In this document: piece by piece, positions 54,145-62,864 of the stretch
How the letters are laid out: every line of letters starts with the position of its first letter
Position numbering within the stretch: the stretch's first letter is position 1
Translations under genes and position numbers: made by a program
Notes under the pieces: generated by a model
Told to the model about the DNA's origin: nothing
The model's database searches: none
What the model saw: only the letters and a program-made list of their open reading frames with translations
Assembly (NCBI RefSeq): GCF_001864935.2
Contig: NZ_CP126267.1
Location: 3,513,140-3,577,139 of the forward strand
DNA: 64,000 nt
Reading direction: 5' to 3'
Source of the DNA: Curtobacterium sp. MCBA15_012
GTDB lineage: Bacteria; Actinomycetota; Actinomycetes; Actinomycetales; Microbacteriaceae

Positions 54145-54471
54145 ATGTCCAACGCCAAGGCCGTCACCGACGCCACCTTCTCCGACGAGGTCCTCAAGTC
54201 GGACAAGACGATCCTCGTCGACTTCTGGGCAGAGTGGTGCGGCCCGTGTCGCGCCGTCTCGCCGATCCTCGACCAGATCGCCGCGGAGCACGCCGACAAG
54301 ATCGAGATCGTCAAGCTCAACGTCGACGACAACCCGCAGTCCGCGATGAACTACCAGATCACCTCCATCCCGGCGATGAAGGTCTTCAAGGGCGGCGAGG
54401 TCGTCAAGACCGTCATCGGCGCCAAGCCGAAGCCGGCGCTCGAGGCCGACCTCGCCGAGTTCCTGGCGTAG
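54145..54471 (+). CDS. trxA: Thioredoxin
   Basis: 108 residues: ILVDFWAEWCGPCRAVSPIL with the WCGPC active site at residues 31-35, the cis-Pro loop SIPAMKVF and the GAKPKPALEADLAEF tail. General disulfide reductant paired with the TrxB encoded upstream. AGAAAGGA ribosome site. Confidence 0.96.
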   Translation: MSNAKAVTDATFSDEVLKSDKTILVDFWAEWCGPCRAVSPILDQIAAEHADKIEIVKLNVDDNPQSAMNYQITSIPAMKVFKGGEVVKTVIGAKPKPALEADLAEFLA

Positions 54472-54484
54472 GCAGTCCAGCACC

Positions 54485-54520
54485 GACGGCCCCGTCCTCC
54501 TCAGGGAGGGCGGGGCCGTC
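54485..54520 (+). terminator. Terminator of the trxBA operon
   Basis: GACGGCCCCGTCCTC pairs with GAGGGCGGGGCCGTC (one mismatch) around a short loop, 14 bases after the trxA stop. No T-tract, as is common in high-GC actinobacteria. Confidence 0.75.
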
Positions 54521-54645
54521 CGCGTACCCGGGCCGTCCCTGGGATGCCCGGGGCCAGAACCTCAGGATCGGCCCCCGTCTCCCACCGGGGTTCCGGCAGA
54601 CGATGTCGTAGTGTGGCGGGAATGTCCCACTGAACGGAGCACGCG

Positions 54646-55950
54646 ATGACCAACGGCAACAGCCTGGACCCCTGGTACGACTCCTACGCCCAGCGCACCG
54701 CAGGGCTGAGCGCCTCCGAGGTCCGAGCCCTGTTCGCCGTCGCCTCCCGCCCCGAGGTGGTCTCGCTCGCCGGTGGCATGCCGTACGTCTCCGCGCTGCC
54801 CCGCGAGCTCGTCACGGGCTCGATCGACCGTGTCATGAACGAGGACGCGGCGATGGCGCTGCAGTACGGCGGGGGGCAGGGCCTGCGCTCCCTCCGCGAG
54901 CACATCGTCGACGTGATGAGCCTCGAGGGCATCCGTGCGAGCGCCGAGGACGTCGTGGTCACCACGGGGTCGCAGCACGCGCTCGACCTCGTCACGCGGC
55001 TGTTCATCGACCCGGGCGACGTCGTGCTCGCCGAGTCCCCGTCCTACGTCGGCGCGATCGGGGTCTTCCGCTCGTACCAGGCCGAGACGGTGCACGTCAC
55101 GACCGACGAACTCGGTCTGGTGCCCGAGGCCCTGCGCGAGGCGATCGCGAACCTCCGGACGCAGGGCAAGCGGATCAAGTTCCTCTACACGATCCCGAAC
55201 TTCCACAACCCGGCCGGCGTTACGATGAGCCGGGAGCGCCGCATCGAGGTCCTGGACATCTGCCGCTCGAGCGGCATCCTCGTGCTCGAGGACAACCCGT
55301 ACGGCCTCCTGTGGTTCGACGAGCCGGCGCCGCAGGCCATCCGCTCGATCGACGAGGAGGGCGTGGTCTACCTGGGCTCGTTCTCGAAGACCCTCGCACC
55401 CGGGTTCCGCGTCGGTTGGGCCCTCGCGCCGCACGCCATCCGCGAGAAGCTCGTCCTCGCCAACGAGTCCGCGGTGCTCGCCCCGAACTCGTTCGGCCAG
55501 TACGTCGTGAACGCCTACCTCGACGCCGCGGACTGGAAGGGCCAGGTCGACACCTTCCGCGGCCTCTACGCGGAGCGCAGGGACGCCATGATGTCCGCCC
55601 TGGGGGAGTTCCTGCCCGACCTCTCGTGGACGAAGCCGAACGGTGGCTTCTTCGTCTGGCTGTCCCTGCCGGACTCGCTCGACTCCAAGGGCATGCTCCC
55701 GCGCGCGGTGAAGGAGCTCGTGGCCTACACCCCCGGCACGGCCTTCTACGCCGACGGCCGCGGCGGCAGCAACATCCGCCTGTCGTTCTGCTACCCGACG
55801 CCCGAGCAGATCCGGGTCGGCGTCAAGCGACTCGCGACGGTCATCAACGACGAGCTCGACGTCCTCGAGACGTTCGGCCCGGCGACCCGTCCGTTCCGGG
55901 CCGTCCCGTCGTCCGACTCGGTCTCGGCACCGCCGCCGAACATCTCCTGA
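54646..55950 (+). CDS. PLP-dependent aminotransferase (class I/MocR-like domain, no HTH)
   Basis: 434 residues, fold-type I. VSLAGGMPYVSALP start, QHALDLVTRLFIDPGD, the PNFHNPAGVTMS segment, EDNPYGLLWF, and the Schiff-base Lys in GSFSKTLAPGFRVGW. Resembles the aminoadipate/valine-pyruvate-type aminotransferases that lack the GntR domain. Amino donor and acceptor not determined. Located between trxA and ddl, an arrangement found near the origin in related Actinobacteria. Confidence 0.87.
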   Translation: MTNGNSLDPWYDSYAQRTAGLSASEVRALFAVASRPEVVSLAGGMPYVSALPRELVTGSIDRVMNEDAAMALQYGGGQGLRSLREHIVDVMSLEGIRASAEDVVVTTGSQHALDLVTRLFIDPGDVVLAESPSYVGAIGVFRSYQAETVHVTTDELGLVPEALREAIANLRTQGKRIKFLYTIPNFHNPAGVTMSRERRIEVLDICRSSGILVLEDNPYGLLWFDEPAPQAIRSIDEEGVVYLGSFSKTLAPGFRVGWALAPHAIREKLVLANESAVLAPNSFGQYVVNAYLDAADWKGQVDTFRGLYAERRDAMMSALGEFLPDLSWTKPNGGFFVWLSLPDSLDSKGMLPRAVKELVAYTPGTAFYADGRGGSNIRLSFCYPTPEQIRVGVKRLATVINDELDVLETFGPATRPFRAVPSSDSVSAPPPNIS

Positions 55951-55988
55951 TCAGCACTTTTCCTCACATCGCAGCAGAAGGATCCAGC

Positions 55989-56951
55989 ATGGCCGACCTC
56001 ACCCGTCGTCACGTCGTCGTCGTCGCCGGGGGGATCTCGCACGAGCGAGACATCTCGTTGCGATCCGGTCGTCGTGTCGCCGACTCCCTGAGCGGCTACG
56101 GCTGGCAGGTCGACCTGCGCGACGCTGACGCGTCGCTGCTCCCGGCGCTCCGCGACGACCGCCCGGACGTCGTGTGGCCGGCGCTGCACGGCGCCTCCGG
56201 TGAGGACGGCGCCCTGCGGGGCATCCTGGAGGCGCTGGACATCCCGTTCGTCGGCTCCCGGTCGACGTCGGCACGGCTGGCATGGGACAAGCCCACCGCT
56301 TCCGCGTTGGTCGCGCGGGCGGGCGTCCGGACCCCGCGGTCGATCACCCTGTCGCACGACGTGTTCCGCGAGCTCGGCGCGGTGGGTGTCCTCGAGGCGA
56401 TCGGGGCGGACCACCCGGTTCCCCTGGCCGTCAAGCCCGCGCGGGGCGGCAGTGCACAGGGCGTCACGCTCGTCGAGGACGTCCACGACCTCCCGCGCGC
56501 GATGGTCACGGCGTACACCTACTGCGACGACGTGGTCATCGAGCAGCTCATCCGCGGCACCGAGGTCGCCGTCGGGATCATCGACACCGGTGACGGTCCC
56601 GTGGCCCTGTCCGCCGTGGAGATCGTCCCGAAGGACGGTGTCTACGGCTTCGAGGCCCGGTACAACGCCGGGCTGACGACCTTCTACACGCCGGCACGGC
56701 TCCCGGAGGCGGCGTCGTCTGCGGCTGCCGAGGCCGCGGTCGCCGCACATGAGGCGCTCGGCCTCCGGCACGTCTCCCGCGTCGACCTCATCGTCGACGG
56801 TGCGGGGACGCCGTGGTTCCTCGAGGCAAACGTCCTACCGGGCCTGACCGAGACGTCGCTCGTGCCCCAGGCCCTGAGCGCATCGGGGTTCGACCTCGGG
56901 TGGACCTATGCCGAGCTCGCCGAGCAGGCCATCCGCGACCACGGCGCCTGA
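55989..56951 (+). CDS. D-alanine-D-alanine ligase-like ATP-grasp enzyme
   Basis: 320 residues. N-terminal GGISHERDISLRSG, WPALHGASGEDGALRG and FVGS are D-Ala-D-Ala ligase motifs; the ATP-grasp part has KPARGGSAQGV, FEARYN and the metal-binding FLEANVLPGLTETSL. Likely makes D-Ala-D-Ala for peptidoglycan, though a second Ddl may exist elsewhere, so I leave the symbol open. GAAGG ribosome site; 38 bases after the aminotransferase. Confidence 0.87.
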   Translation: MADLTRRHVVVVAGGISHERDISLRSGRRVADSLSGYGWQVDLRDADASLLPALRDDRPDVVWPALHGASGEDGALRGILEALDIPFVGSRSTSARLAWDKPTASALVARAGVRTPRSITLSHDVFRELGAVGVLEAIGADHPVPLAVKPARGGSAQGVTLVEDVHDLPRAMVTAYTYCDDVVIEQLIRGTEVAVGIIDTGDGPVALSAVEIVPKDGVYGFEARYNAGLTTFYTPARLPEAASSAAAEAAVAAHEALGLRHVSRVDLIVDGAGTPWFLEANVLPGLTETSLVPQALSASGFDLGWTYAELAEQAIRDHGA

Positions 56952-56972
56952 GCGCGGAGTCGGAACGGCGAC

Positions 56973-56986
56973 GTTCCACGTGGAAC
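56973..56986. other. parS-like centromere site 1
   Basis: GTTCCACGTGGAAC, a perfect palindrome one substitution per arm away from the bacterial parS core GTTTCACGTGAAAC and identical to variants bound by actinobacterial ParB. 21 bases after the ddl-like stop. Confidence 0.85.
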
Positions 56987-57032
56987 ATCGACGTCGATGG
57001 GGTTCGTGCGAGCAGCGGTGGGGGTTGCTGAC

Positions 57033-57677
57033 GTGAGCACCGTCCGGAGCAGCCGCATCGTGCCGACGATCGTCGCTGCGAGCACGGCGGCCACTGCTGC
57101 TGTCCTCGTCTGGGGGGAGTGGGTGCACTGGTCCGCCGACCGCCGGGAAGCGCACCTGCCCGTCCGTCCCACACTCGCCGCGCCTCCGGACCCGGCAGGC
57201 CCGCGGATCGCCGTCCTCGTCCTGGGCTTCGGCAACCCCGGCCACCAGCCGAACCTCGTGAACCGCTGGCGTGCACGCATGGCCGTCCGGACCGCGCGCG
57301 ACGTGGAGCGCCGCGGGGGATCGGCGACCATCGTCTGCAGTGGCGGACCGGTCCGCGGACCGATCAGCGAGGCGCGACACCTCCGGAGTGCTGTCCGACA
57401 GTCCGGATGGGACGGGCCGGTCAGCATCGAGGAGTCGAGCCGATCGACCTGGCAGAACATCGAGAACACGCCAACCCTGCTCGAGGACTTCGACGGCATC
57501 GCGATCTGCTCGAACGGGCTCCACGCCGAGAAGGCCCGCGTGTACGTCGCCCGCCAGGACGAGCACCTCGCCCGTCGACTCGTGCGCACGAAGTGCTACC
57601 GCCTCGGGGAGATGACCTTCGTCAAGCCGGTGTTCGCCGCGGTCGGGCTGCGGAAGCTGCGGGCGCTCCGCTCCTGA
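57033..57677 (+). CDS. YdcF/SanA-like (DUF218) membrane-anchored protein
   Basis: 214 residues from the GTG at 57033 (GGTGGGGG upstream); an ATG at 56997 would add 12. One N-terminal helix (PTIVAASTAATAAVLVW), then a DUF218 domain: AVLVLGFGNPG, IVCSGGPVRG, SEARHL and ESSRSTWQNIENT are the family blocks with the E-S-x-S-T motif. DUF218 proteins act in envelope maintenance. Gene is flanked by parS-like sites. Confidence 0.75.
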   Translation: MSTVRSSRIVPTIVAASTAATAAVLVWGEWVHWSADRREAHLPVRPTLAAPPDPAGPRIAVLVLGFGNPGHQPNLVNRWRARMAVRTARDVERRGGSATIVCSGGPVRGPISEARHLRSAVRQSGWDGPVSIEESSRSTWQNIENTPTLLEDFDGIAICSNGLHAEKARVYVARQDEHLARRLVRTKCYRLGEMTFVKPVFAAVGLRKLRALRS

Positions 57678-57883
57678 GCGCCCCCGCCACTCGGTCCAGG
57701 GAGTGCAGCTGCCGGGCGGGCGCCGCGCCGTCGTGCTGCGGTCGGCGCGAGACGGCCACGCGCTCTCCGCCCGGCGTCAGCGAGTTCGCAGCTCGTCAAC
57801 CCGGCTGCACCAGTTCGCCACGTGGCCTCCTCAAGCTGCCGAGGGAGCGGCAATCCGGGCGGAGCGTGACGCCGGACCAGAGG

Positions 57884-57897
57884 GTTCCACGTGGAAC
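57884..57897. other. parS-like site 2
   Basis: Perfect GTTCCACGTGGAAC in the gap downstream of the DUF218 gene. Confidence 0.85.
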
Positions 57898-58210
57898 AGT
57901 GCGTGGGCCCCGCAGGCCGCCCCTTCTCATCACGATCAATCGCGCCCGACCTCGGCCGATACCGGCGCCTGAGGTCTGCCTGGGCTTGGTCGCTGCACCA
58001 GTCTCGCGGCCTGGAGCACTCCCCACCGGGCCTCACAGGCCCTCTCGCAGTCGCCTGGTCCATCGACCCGCCCGAGGGTGCGATCGCCCCGGAGAAGCGC
58101 GTACAGCGGTTTCGGGTCGCTGCCCACCGACTGTCAGTTCGACTCCGTCGCGCTGCCGTTCGCCGAAACGAACCCAGACGGTCCCACTCCGCGTTGCCCG
58201 TGCAGACCAG

Positions 58211-58224
58211 GCTCCACGTGGAAC
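58211..58224. other. parS-like site 3 (one mismatch)
   Basis: GCTCCACGTGGAAC, one base off the palindrome of its neighbours; probably a weaker or decayed site. Confidence 0.65.
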
Positions 58225-58258
58225 CGCGGATCGCAGCGCCCCGGCGCGACTCGACAAT

Positions 58259-58272
58259 GTTCCACGTGGAAC
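58259..58272. other. parS-like site 4
   Basis: Perfect GTTCCACGTGGAAC, within the first copy of a 43-bp direct repeat (ACTCGAC-ATGTTCCACG). Confidence 0.85.
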
Positions 58273-58301
58273 GCCGGCCTTCCGGAGCGAGACTCGACGA
58301 T

Positions 58302-58315
58302 GTTCCACGTGGAAC
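58302..58315. other. parS-like site 5
   Basis: Perfect GTTCCACGTGGAAC extended to TGTTCCACGTGGAACA (58301-58316), 43 bases after site 4 and 33 bases from the 3' end of parB. Confidence 0.87.
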
Positions 58316-58347
58316 ATCGGCCCCTGCAAGGTCGACGACGCGACGGG

Positions 58348-59328
58348 TCAGCCGGTGACGTCGCCCAGGCCGAGCTCGCCGAGGATCCGGTTCAGGTCGT
58401 CGCCGTTCGCGAAGTCGATCGTCACCGAGCTCTTGCGCGCACCGACGGCGATCTTCACCCGCGTGTTCAGCCGGTCGCCGAGTCGCTCGGCGACGTCGTT
58501 GAAGTGGGCCTGCTTCTTCGACGGCTCGGCCTTGGGCTTCGCCGGCGTCTTCGTGCTGAGCTGTTGCGCGATGGCCTCAGCCGCACGAACCGAAAGGTCC
58601 TCGTTCACGATCTTCTCGGCGAGGTACTCCATCGCCTCGGCGTCCGGAGCAGCGAGGATCGCGCGAGCGTGCCCCGCGGACAGCACACCGGCCGCCACTC
58701 GACGCTGCACGGGGGAGGGGAGGCGGAGCAGGCGGATCGTGTTGGTGATCTGCGGACGTGAACGGCCGATGCGCTGCCCGAGCTCCTCCTGGGTGATGCC
58801 GAAGTCCGCGAGCAGCTGCTGGTAAGCCGATGCCTCCTCCAGCGGGTTCAACTGCGCACGGTGCAGGTTCTCCAGGAGGGCGTCGCGGAGCATCGCGTCA
58901 TCGGGGGTGTCCTTGACGATCGCGGGGATGGTCGTCAGGCCGAGTTCCTTCGTCGCACGGAGGCGGCGCTCGCCCATGATGAGCTCGTACTGGGGCTCGG
59001 TACCGGTCGCACCCGCGATGGGGCGCACCACGATCGGCTGCAGGAGTCCGATCTCGCGGATTGAGTGCACGAGCTCCTGGAGCTCCTCCTCGCGGAACTC
59101 CTTGCGCGGCTGCTGCGCGTTCGGCACGACGTCGAGCGGATTGAGGTTCGCCAGGCGTGCACCGGGCACCGCGAGCAGGTCCTCTGCGGTCTGCCCCGAA
59201 GCACTGGGCGCCGAAGCCGGCGTGCCTCCCGTGGGGAAGAACACGTCGACGGGACGGTCCTGCTGGTCACTCGCGGTCGGGATGAGTGCGCCGATGCCTC
59301 GTCCGAGGCCGGTTCGCTTGGGTGCCAT
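58348..59328 (-). CDS. parB: Chromosome-partitioning protein ParB
   Basis: 326 residues. N-terminal KRTGLGRGIGALIP start, CTPase/ParB domain with PRKEF, IGLLQPIVVRP and GERRLRATKELG, the HTH (TQEELGQRIGRSRPQITNTIRLLRLP) and LSAGHARAIL, then a C-terminal dimerisation domain. Binds parS and spreads, with CTP as cofactor in the family. Its ATG overlaps the parA stop by one base (TGATG). Six parS-like sites are nearby. Confidence 0.96.
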   Translation of the reverse strand: MAPKRTGLGRGIGALIPTASDQQDRPVDVFFPTGGTPASAPSASGQTAEDLLAVPGARLANLNPLDVVPNAQQPRKEFREEELQELVHSIREIGLLQPIVVRPIAGATGTEPQYELIMGERRLRATKELGLTTIPAIVKDTPDDAMLRDALLENLHRAQLNPLEEASAYQQLLADFGITQEELGQRIGRSRPQITNTIRLLRLPSPVQRRVAAGVLSAGHARAILAAPDAEAMEYLAEKIVNEDLSVRAAEAIAQQLSTKTPAKPKAEPSKKQAHFNDVAERLGDRLNTRVKIAVGARKSSVTIDFANGDDLNRILGELGLGDVTG

Positions 59329-60221
59329 CAGTCCTGCGCTCCTCGTGCTGCGATCTCGGCGGCCGCCTCGAGGTACGAGAGCGACCCGGACGAGTTGACG
59401 TCGTACGACACGACGCTCTGGCCGTAGCTCGGAGCCTCGCTGACCCGGACGGACCGGGGGATCATCGCCTGCAACACCTGGTCGCCGAAGTGCTCTCGGA
59501 CGTCCGCAGCGACCTGGTTCGACAGGTTCGTGCGCCCGTCGAACATGGTGAGCAGGATGGTCGAGACCCGCAGGTTCGGGTTCAGGTGCCGCTCGATGAG
59601 TTCGATGTTCCGCAGGAGCTGGCTCAGGCCCTCGAGCGCGTAGTACTCGGTCTGGATCGGGATGAGCACTTCCTGCGCCGCGACGAACGCGTTGATCGTC
59701 AGGAGTCCCAGCGAGGGCGGGCAGTCGATGAAGACGTAGTGGTACGGCTCGTCCAGCGAGCTGAGGTACTGGTCCAGTGCCGTGCGGAGTCGCTGCTCGC
59801 GGGCCACGAGGGAGACGAGTTCGATCTCCGCGCCGGCGAGGTGGATGGTGGCCGGCACGCACCAGAGCGTGTCCGACTCGGGGGAGCGTTGCACGGTGTC
59901 CGCGATCGGCGCCTCGTCGACGATGACGTCGTAGATGCTCGCGACCTCGGCCTGGTGGTCCACTCCGAGCGCCGTCGACGCGTTGCCCTGCGGGTCGAGG
60001 TCGATCACCAGCACGCGCGCCCCACCGTGCGCGAGCGCCGCCGCGAGGTTGACGGTCGTCGTGGTCTTCCCGACGCCGCCCTTCTGGTTCGACACCGTGA
60101 AGATCCGCGTCTTCGGCGGCAGCGGGAACTGCTGCGTCGCGATCGCTCGGCGCCGACGGTTGAGATCGGCGATCTCGCGCGCGAGGGGTGTCGACGCGTC
60201 GTAGTCAGTCGATGAACTCAA
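59328..60221 (-). CDS. parA: Chromosome-partitioning ATPase ParA
   Basis: 297 residues. Deviant Walker A KGGVGKTTTT (about 48-57), Walker B FIDCPPSLGLL and RVSEAPSYGQSV. Moves ParB-parS complexes over the nucleoid. The start appears to be TTG at 60221 with GAGG upstream; a later start would cut into the N-terminal region. A parS-like site lies 25 bases ahead. Confidence 0.96.
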   Translation of the reverse strand: MSSSTDYDASTPLAREIADLNRRRRAIATQQFPLPPKTRIFTVSNQKGGVGKTTTTVNLAAALAHGGARVLVIDLDPQGNASTALGVDHQAEVASIYDVIVDEAPIADTVQRSPESDTLWCVPATIHLAGAEIELVSLVAREQRLRTALDQYLSSLDEPYHYVFIDCPPSLGLLTINAFVAAQEVLIPIQTEYYALEGLSQLLRNIELIERHLNPNLRVSTILLTMFDGRTNLSNQVAADVREHFGDQVLQAMIPRSVRVSEAPSYGQSVVSYDVNSSGSLSYLEAAAEIAARGAQD

Positions 60222-60245
60222 CGAAGACCTCTTCCCCGGTTCGAT

Positions 60246-60259
60246 GTTTCACGTGGAAC
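60246..60259. other. parS-like site 6
   Basis: GTTTCACGTGGAAC, a hybrid with one arm of the canonical GTTTCACGTGAAAC, between rsmG and parA. Confidence 0.82.
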
Positions 60260-60298
60260 GTGCCGGCGATCACCGGTCGAACCGGCCGAGCTGCAGCG

Positions 60299-60946
60299 TC
60301 AGTCAACTGTAGCCCGGAAGACTCGCGTGGTCTCCTCGACCACACCGTCCCCGAGCTCGAGAACCTCGACGTCGGCGAGCCGCTTCCGGAGGATGACCTT
60401 GCGGGCCTTCTCGATCTCCTCGTCGACCCGAGCGCCCTTCATCAGGATGAGCTGCCCTCCGGAACGAACGAGCGGCACCGTCAGCGGGATGAGCTTCGAC
60501 AGGGCACTGACCGCGCGCGCGGTCACCTGGTCGACGACGATCTCGTCAGCGACGTCCTCAGCCCGGCCACGGACGACCTCGACGTTGTCCAGCCCCAGGC
60601 GTGTGGCCTCGCTCGTCAGCCACTCGCAACGCCGTTCCATCGGCTCGATGAGCGTGAAGGACACGTCGGGCCGAGCGATCGCGAGCACGAGACCCGGCAA
60701 CCCGGCACCCGAACCGACGTCGGCAACCCGGCCACGCGCCTCCAGGAGGGGTGCCAGGAGTGCAGAGTTGAGGATGTGTCGTGTCCACAGGCGAGGCAGC
60801 TCGAGCGGGCCGATGAGGCCCAGCTCCTCGCCCCGACGCGCGAGCTCGTGTGTGAAGGAGCGTGCGAGCTCGATCCGATCGCCGAACAGGTCGACCGCCG
60901 CGGCGGGCTCCTGTTCCAGGACCGGGGCCGGTGCCTCGTCCGTCAT
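60299..60946 (-). CDS. rsmG: 16S rRNA m7G527 methyltransferase
   Basis: 215 residues, class I methyltransferase with DVGSGAGLPGLVLAI (SAM site), LPRLWTRHILNS, RAEDV and VTARAVSALSKL, all RsmG hallmarks. Methylates G527 in the 530 loop of 16S rRNA; loss gives low-level streptomycin resistance in other species. Overlaps the jag stop by four bases. Confidence 0.95.
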   Translation of the reverse strand: MTDEAPAPVLEQEPAAAVDLFGDRIELARSFTHELARRGEELGLIGPLELPRLWTRHILNSALLAPLLEARGRVADVGSGAGLPGLVLAIARPDVSFTLIEPMERRCEWLTSEATRLGLDNVEVVRGRAEDVADEIVVDQVTARAVSALSKLIPLTVPLVRSGGQLILMKGARVDEEIEKARKVILRKRLADVEVLELGDGVVEETTRVFRATVD

Positions 60947-61512
60947 CGGGTGACGACCGTGTGGCGGTCCCGACCCTCACCCTCGGACTCCGAGTGCAGG
61001 CCCTTCTCGGCCACGAGGTCGTGCACGAGCTTGCGCTCGTAGGACGACATCGGGGGAAGGGCAGCCGACGGCGCACCGGCCTCGATGCGCTCGGCGGCGG
61101 TGTCGACCAGGCGCTGCAGCTCGGACGCACGGGCATCGCGCGAGCCACCGATGTCGAGGATGAGACGGCTGAACTCGCCGGTCTCGGCCTGCACGGTGAT
61201 GCGCGTCAGCTCCTGGAGCGCCGACACGGTGTCCGGCTTCGCGAGCACACGGAGGGCACCGCCCTCGTCGGAGACCGACAGGTAGACGCGTCCGGCGCGC
61301 TCCTCGATCTCGATGTCGCCGTCGAGGTCGCAGATGTCGAGGAGCTCCTCGATGTAGTCCGCCGCGATGTCCGCTTCGTCACGCACGTCCCCGTCACGCA
61401 CGTCCCCGTCACGCACGTCCCCGTCGCGGACGTCCTCGTCCGTGGTGGCGGCCTGCTCGGCGTCGGTGTGCTCGTCCGCCACGTCAGCGGCGGCGATGTC
61501 CTGCTCGGTCAC
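60943..61512 (-). CDS. jag: Jag/KhpB-like R3H-domain RNA-binding protein
   Basis: 189 residues. An acidic N-terminus with four DGDVR/DEDVR-type repeats (encoded by a 15-bp tandem repeat), a KH-like region (about 55-125; ADYIEELLDICDLDGDIEI, GALRVLAKPDTVSALQELT) and a C-terminal R3H domain (DARASELQRLVDTAAERI, MSSYERKLVHDLV). Conserved place between yidC and rsmG. No Jag_N domain, normal for Actinobacteria. GTG start adjoins the yidC stop. Confidence 0.92.
   Translation of the reverse strand: MTEQDIAAADVADEHTDAEQAATTDEDVRDGDVRDGDVRDGDVRDEADIAADYIEELLDICDLDGDIEIEERAGRVYLSVSDEGGALRVLAKPDTVSALQELTRITVQAETGEFSRLILDIGGSRDARASELQRLVDTAAERIEAGAPSAALPPMSSYERKLVHDLVAEKGLHSESEGEGRDRHTVVTR
61381..61440. 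repeat. 15-bp tandem repeat within jag
   Basis: ACGCACGTCCCCGTC is repeated about four times (last unit altered), encoding DGDVR units on the minus strand. Because the unit is five codons, copy-number changes keep the frame. Confidence 0.85.
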
Positions 61513-62487
61513 TTACTTCTTCCCAGTCTTCTTGGAACGGTTCTTGCCGACGGGCTGCTGCCGCTGCGTGTTCACACGGGCGGCCTCGGCCTCGACGGCA
61601 CCTGCGCCGACGCCGGCCTCGGCGAGGACCGGGGTCCCACGACGCTGGGCCTTCTTCGCCAGGCGGGCCTCGCGCGCCAGAGCGGCCTCGGACCCCGGGG
61701 TCGGCATGCTGCGGATCACGAAGAACTGCTGGGCCATGGTCCAGACATTCGAGGCGAGCCAGTAGAACATGACGCCGAGCGGGAAGCTCAGGCCCGAGAT
61801 CACGAAGACCAGGGGGAGGATGTACAGCATCATCTTCTGCTGGCGGTACATCGGCGACGCCTTGGTCTCCGGCGACATGTTCTTGGCGACGAGCTGCAGC
61901 TGCGTGATGAACTGCGAGACGGTCATCACGACGATCATGAAGCCGGCGATGACCCGCACCTCCCACCCGGAGGCGTTCGTGAAGGTCTCGTGCAGGGGGG
62001 CGCCGAACAGGGCGGCGTTGCCGAAGTCCTGCGCCAGGGTGTTCGTGAGCAGGCCGATGCCCGTCTTGTTGATCTGCGCCTCGTGCAGCACCGAGTACAG
62101 CGAGAAGAAGATCGGCATCTGGATGAGCAGCGGCAGGCAGGAGCTCAGCGGGTTCGTCCCGGTCTCCTTGTAGAGCGCCATGGTCTCGCGGCTCATGGCC
62201 TCACGCGAGAACTGGTCCTTCTTGCCCTTGTACTTGTCCTGGATCTTCTTCAGCTGCGGTGCGACCTCGAGCATCCGGCGCTGCGACTTGATCTGCCGCA
62301 CGAAGATCGGGATGAGCGCCGCCCGGACCACGAAGGTCAGGAAGATGATCGACAGCACCCACGTGATGCCCGCCGAGGGGTCCATCCCGATGCTCTCGAA
62401 GATCCAGTGGAATGCCACGAGGATCGCCGAGACCACCCACTTGAGGGGCCAGAGGATCGTTCCGATGAAGACCATGAGGACGGTCAC
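61513..62487 (-). CDS. yidC: Membrane protein insertase YidC
   Basis: 324 residues, Gram-positive-length YidC/OxaA. Five core helices: WPLKWVVSAILVAFHWIFE, the WVLSIIFLTFVVRAALIPIFVRQ segment with the conserved Arg, CLPLLIQMPIFFSLY, GWEVRVIAGFMIVVM, and FPLGVMFYWLASNVWTM-QQ. The basic tail ends in KKTGKK. Inserts membrane proteins. Overlaps yidD by four bases. Confidence 0.96.
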   Translation of the reverse strand: MTVLMVFIGTILWPLKWVVSAILVAFHWIFESIGMDPSAGITWVLSIIFLTFVVRAALIPIFVRQIKSQRRMLEVAPQLKKIQDKYKGKKDQFSREAMSRETMALYKETGTNPLSSCLPLLIQMPIFFSLYSVLHEAQINKTGIGLLTNTLAQDFGNAALFGAPLHETFTNASGWEVRVIAGFMIVVMTVSQFITQLQLVAKNMSPETKASPMYRQQKMMLYILPLVFVISGLSFPLGVMFYWLASNVWTMAQQFFVIRSMPTPGSEAALAREARLAKKAQRRGTPVLAEAGVGAGAVEAEAARVNTQRQQPVGKNRSKKTGKK

Positions 62488-62864
62488 GCCTTTCGAGTGC
62501 GCTGGGTGAGCAGGACCGGGCGGTGGGCACCGACCGGACGGGATCCCTGCTGCGGGGTCGGCGCGAGCACGAACCCGAACCGGTTGACGAGGTAGGGACG
62601 ACGTCGCTCACGCACGTCGTCGATGCCGCCGGCGGCCCAGGGGTTGCACCGTGCGATGCGCCACGCGCCCATCGCCGATCCGCGGACGACGCCGTACTGC
62701 TGGATGGCCTCGAGCGCGTACCGGGAGCACGAGGGGTGGTAGCGGCAGACGTTGCCGTACAGCGGGGAGACCACCGCGCGGTACACGCGGAGCACGACGA
62801 CGCACGCGTTGCGCGGGAGCAACGCGAGGACCCAGCCGAGCCGGGTCAACAGGGTGCGGTTCAT
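62484..62864 (-). CDS. yidD: Membrane protein insertion efficiency factor YidD
   Basis: 126 residues. YRAVVSPLYGNVCRYHPSCS, then RYALEAIQQYG and RIARCNPWAAGGIDDV are the YidD signature with its conserved cysteines; an N-terminal amphipathic segment (LLPRNACVVVLRVY) tethers it to the membrane. It has a longer C-terminal tail than E. coli YidD. Overlaps rnpA by four bases. Confidence 0.95.
   Translation of the reverse strand: MNRTLLTRLGWVLALLPRNACVVVLRVYRAVVSPLYGNVCRYHPSCSRYALEAIQQYGVVRGSAMGAWRIARCNPWAAGGIDDVRERRRPYLVNRFGFVLAPTPQQGSRPVGAHRPVLLTQRTRKA

Larger units (their letters stand above)
57678..58347. other. Non-coding centromere region between DUF218 gene and parB
   Basis: 670 bases with no convincing gene; the long overlapping frames here have no family resemblance. 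It contains four of the six parS-like palindromes and a 43-bp direct repeat that carries two of them. Its role is most likely ParB loading. Confidence 0.7.

Noticed and set aside
57119..58825. Long plus-strand frame running from the DUF218 gene across the parS region into parB
   Set aside because: No domain, low-complexity Arg/Pro sequence, and overlaps parS sites and antisense parB.
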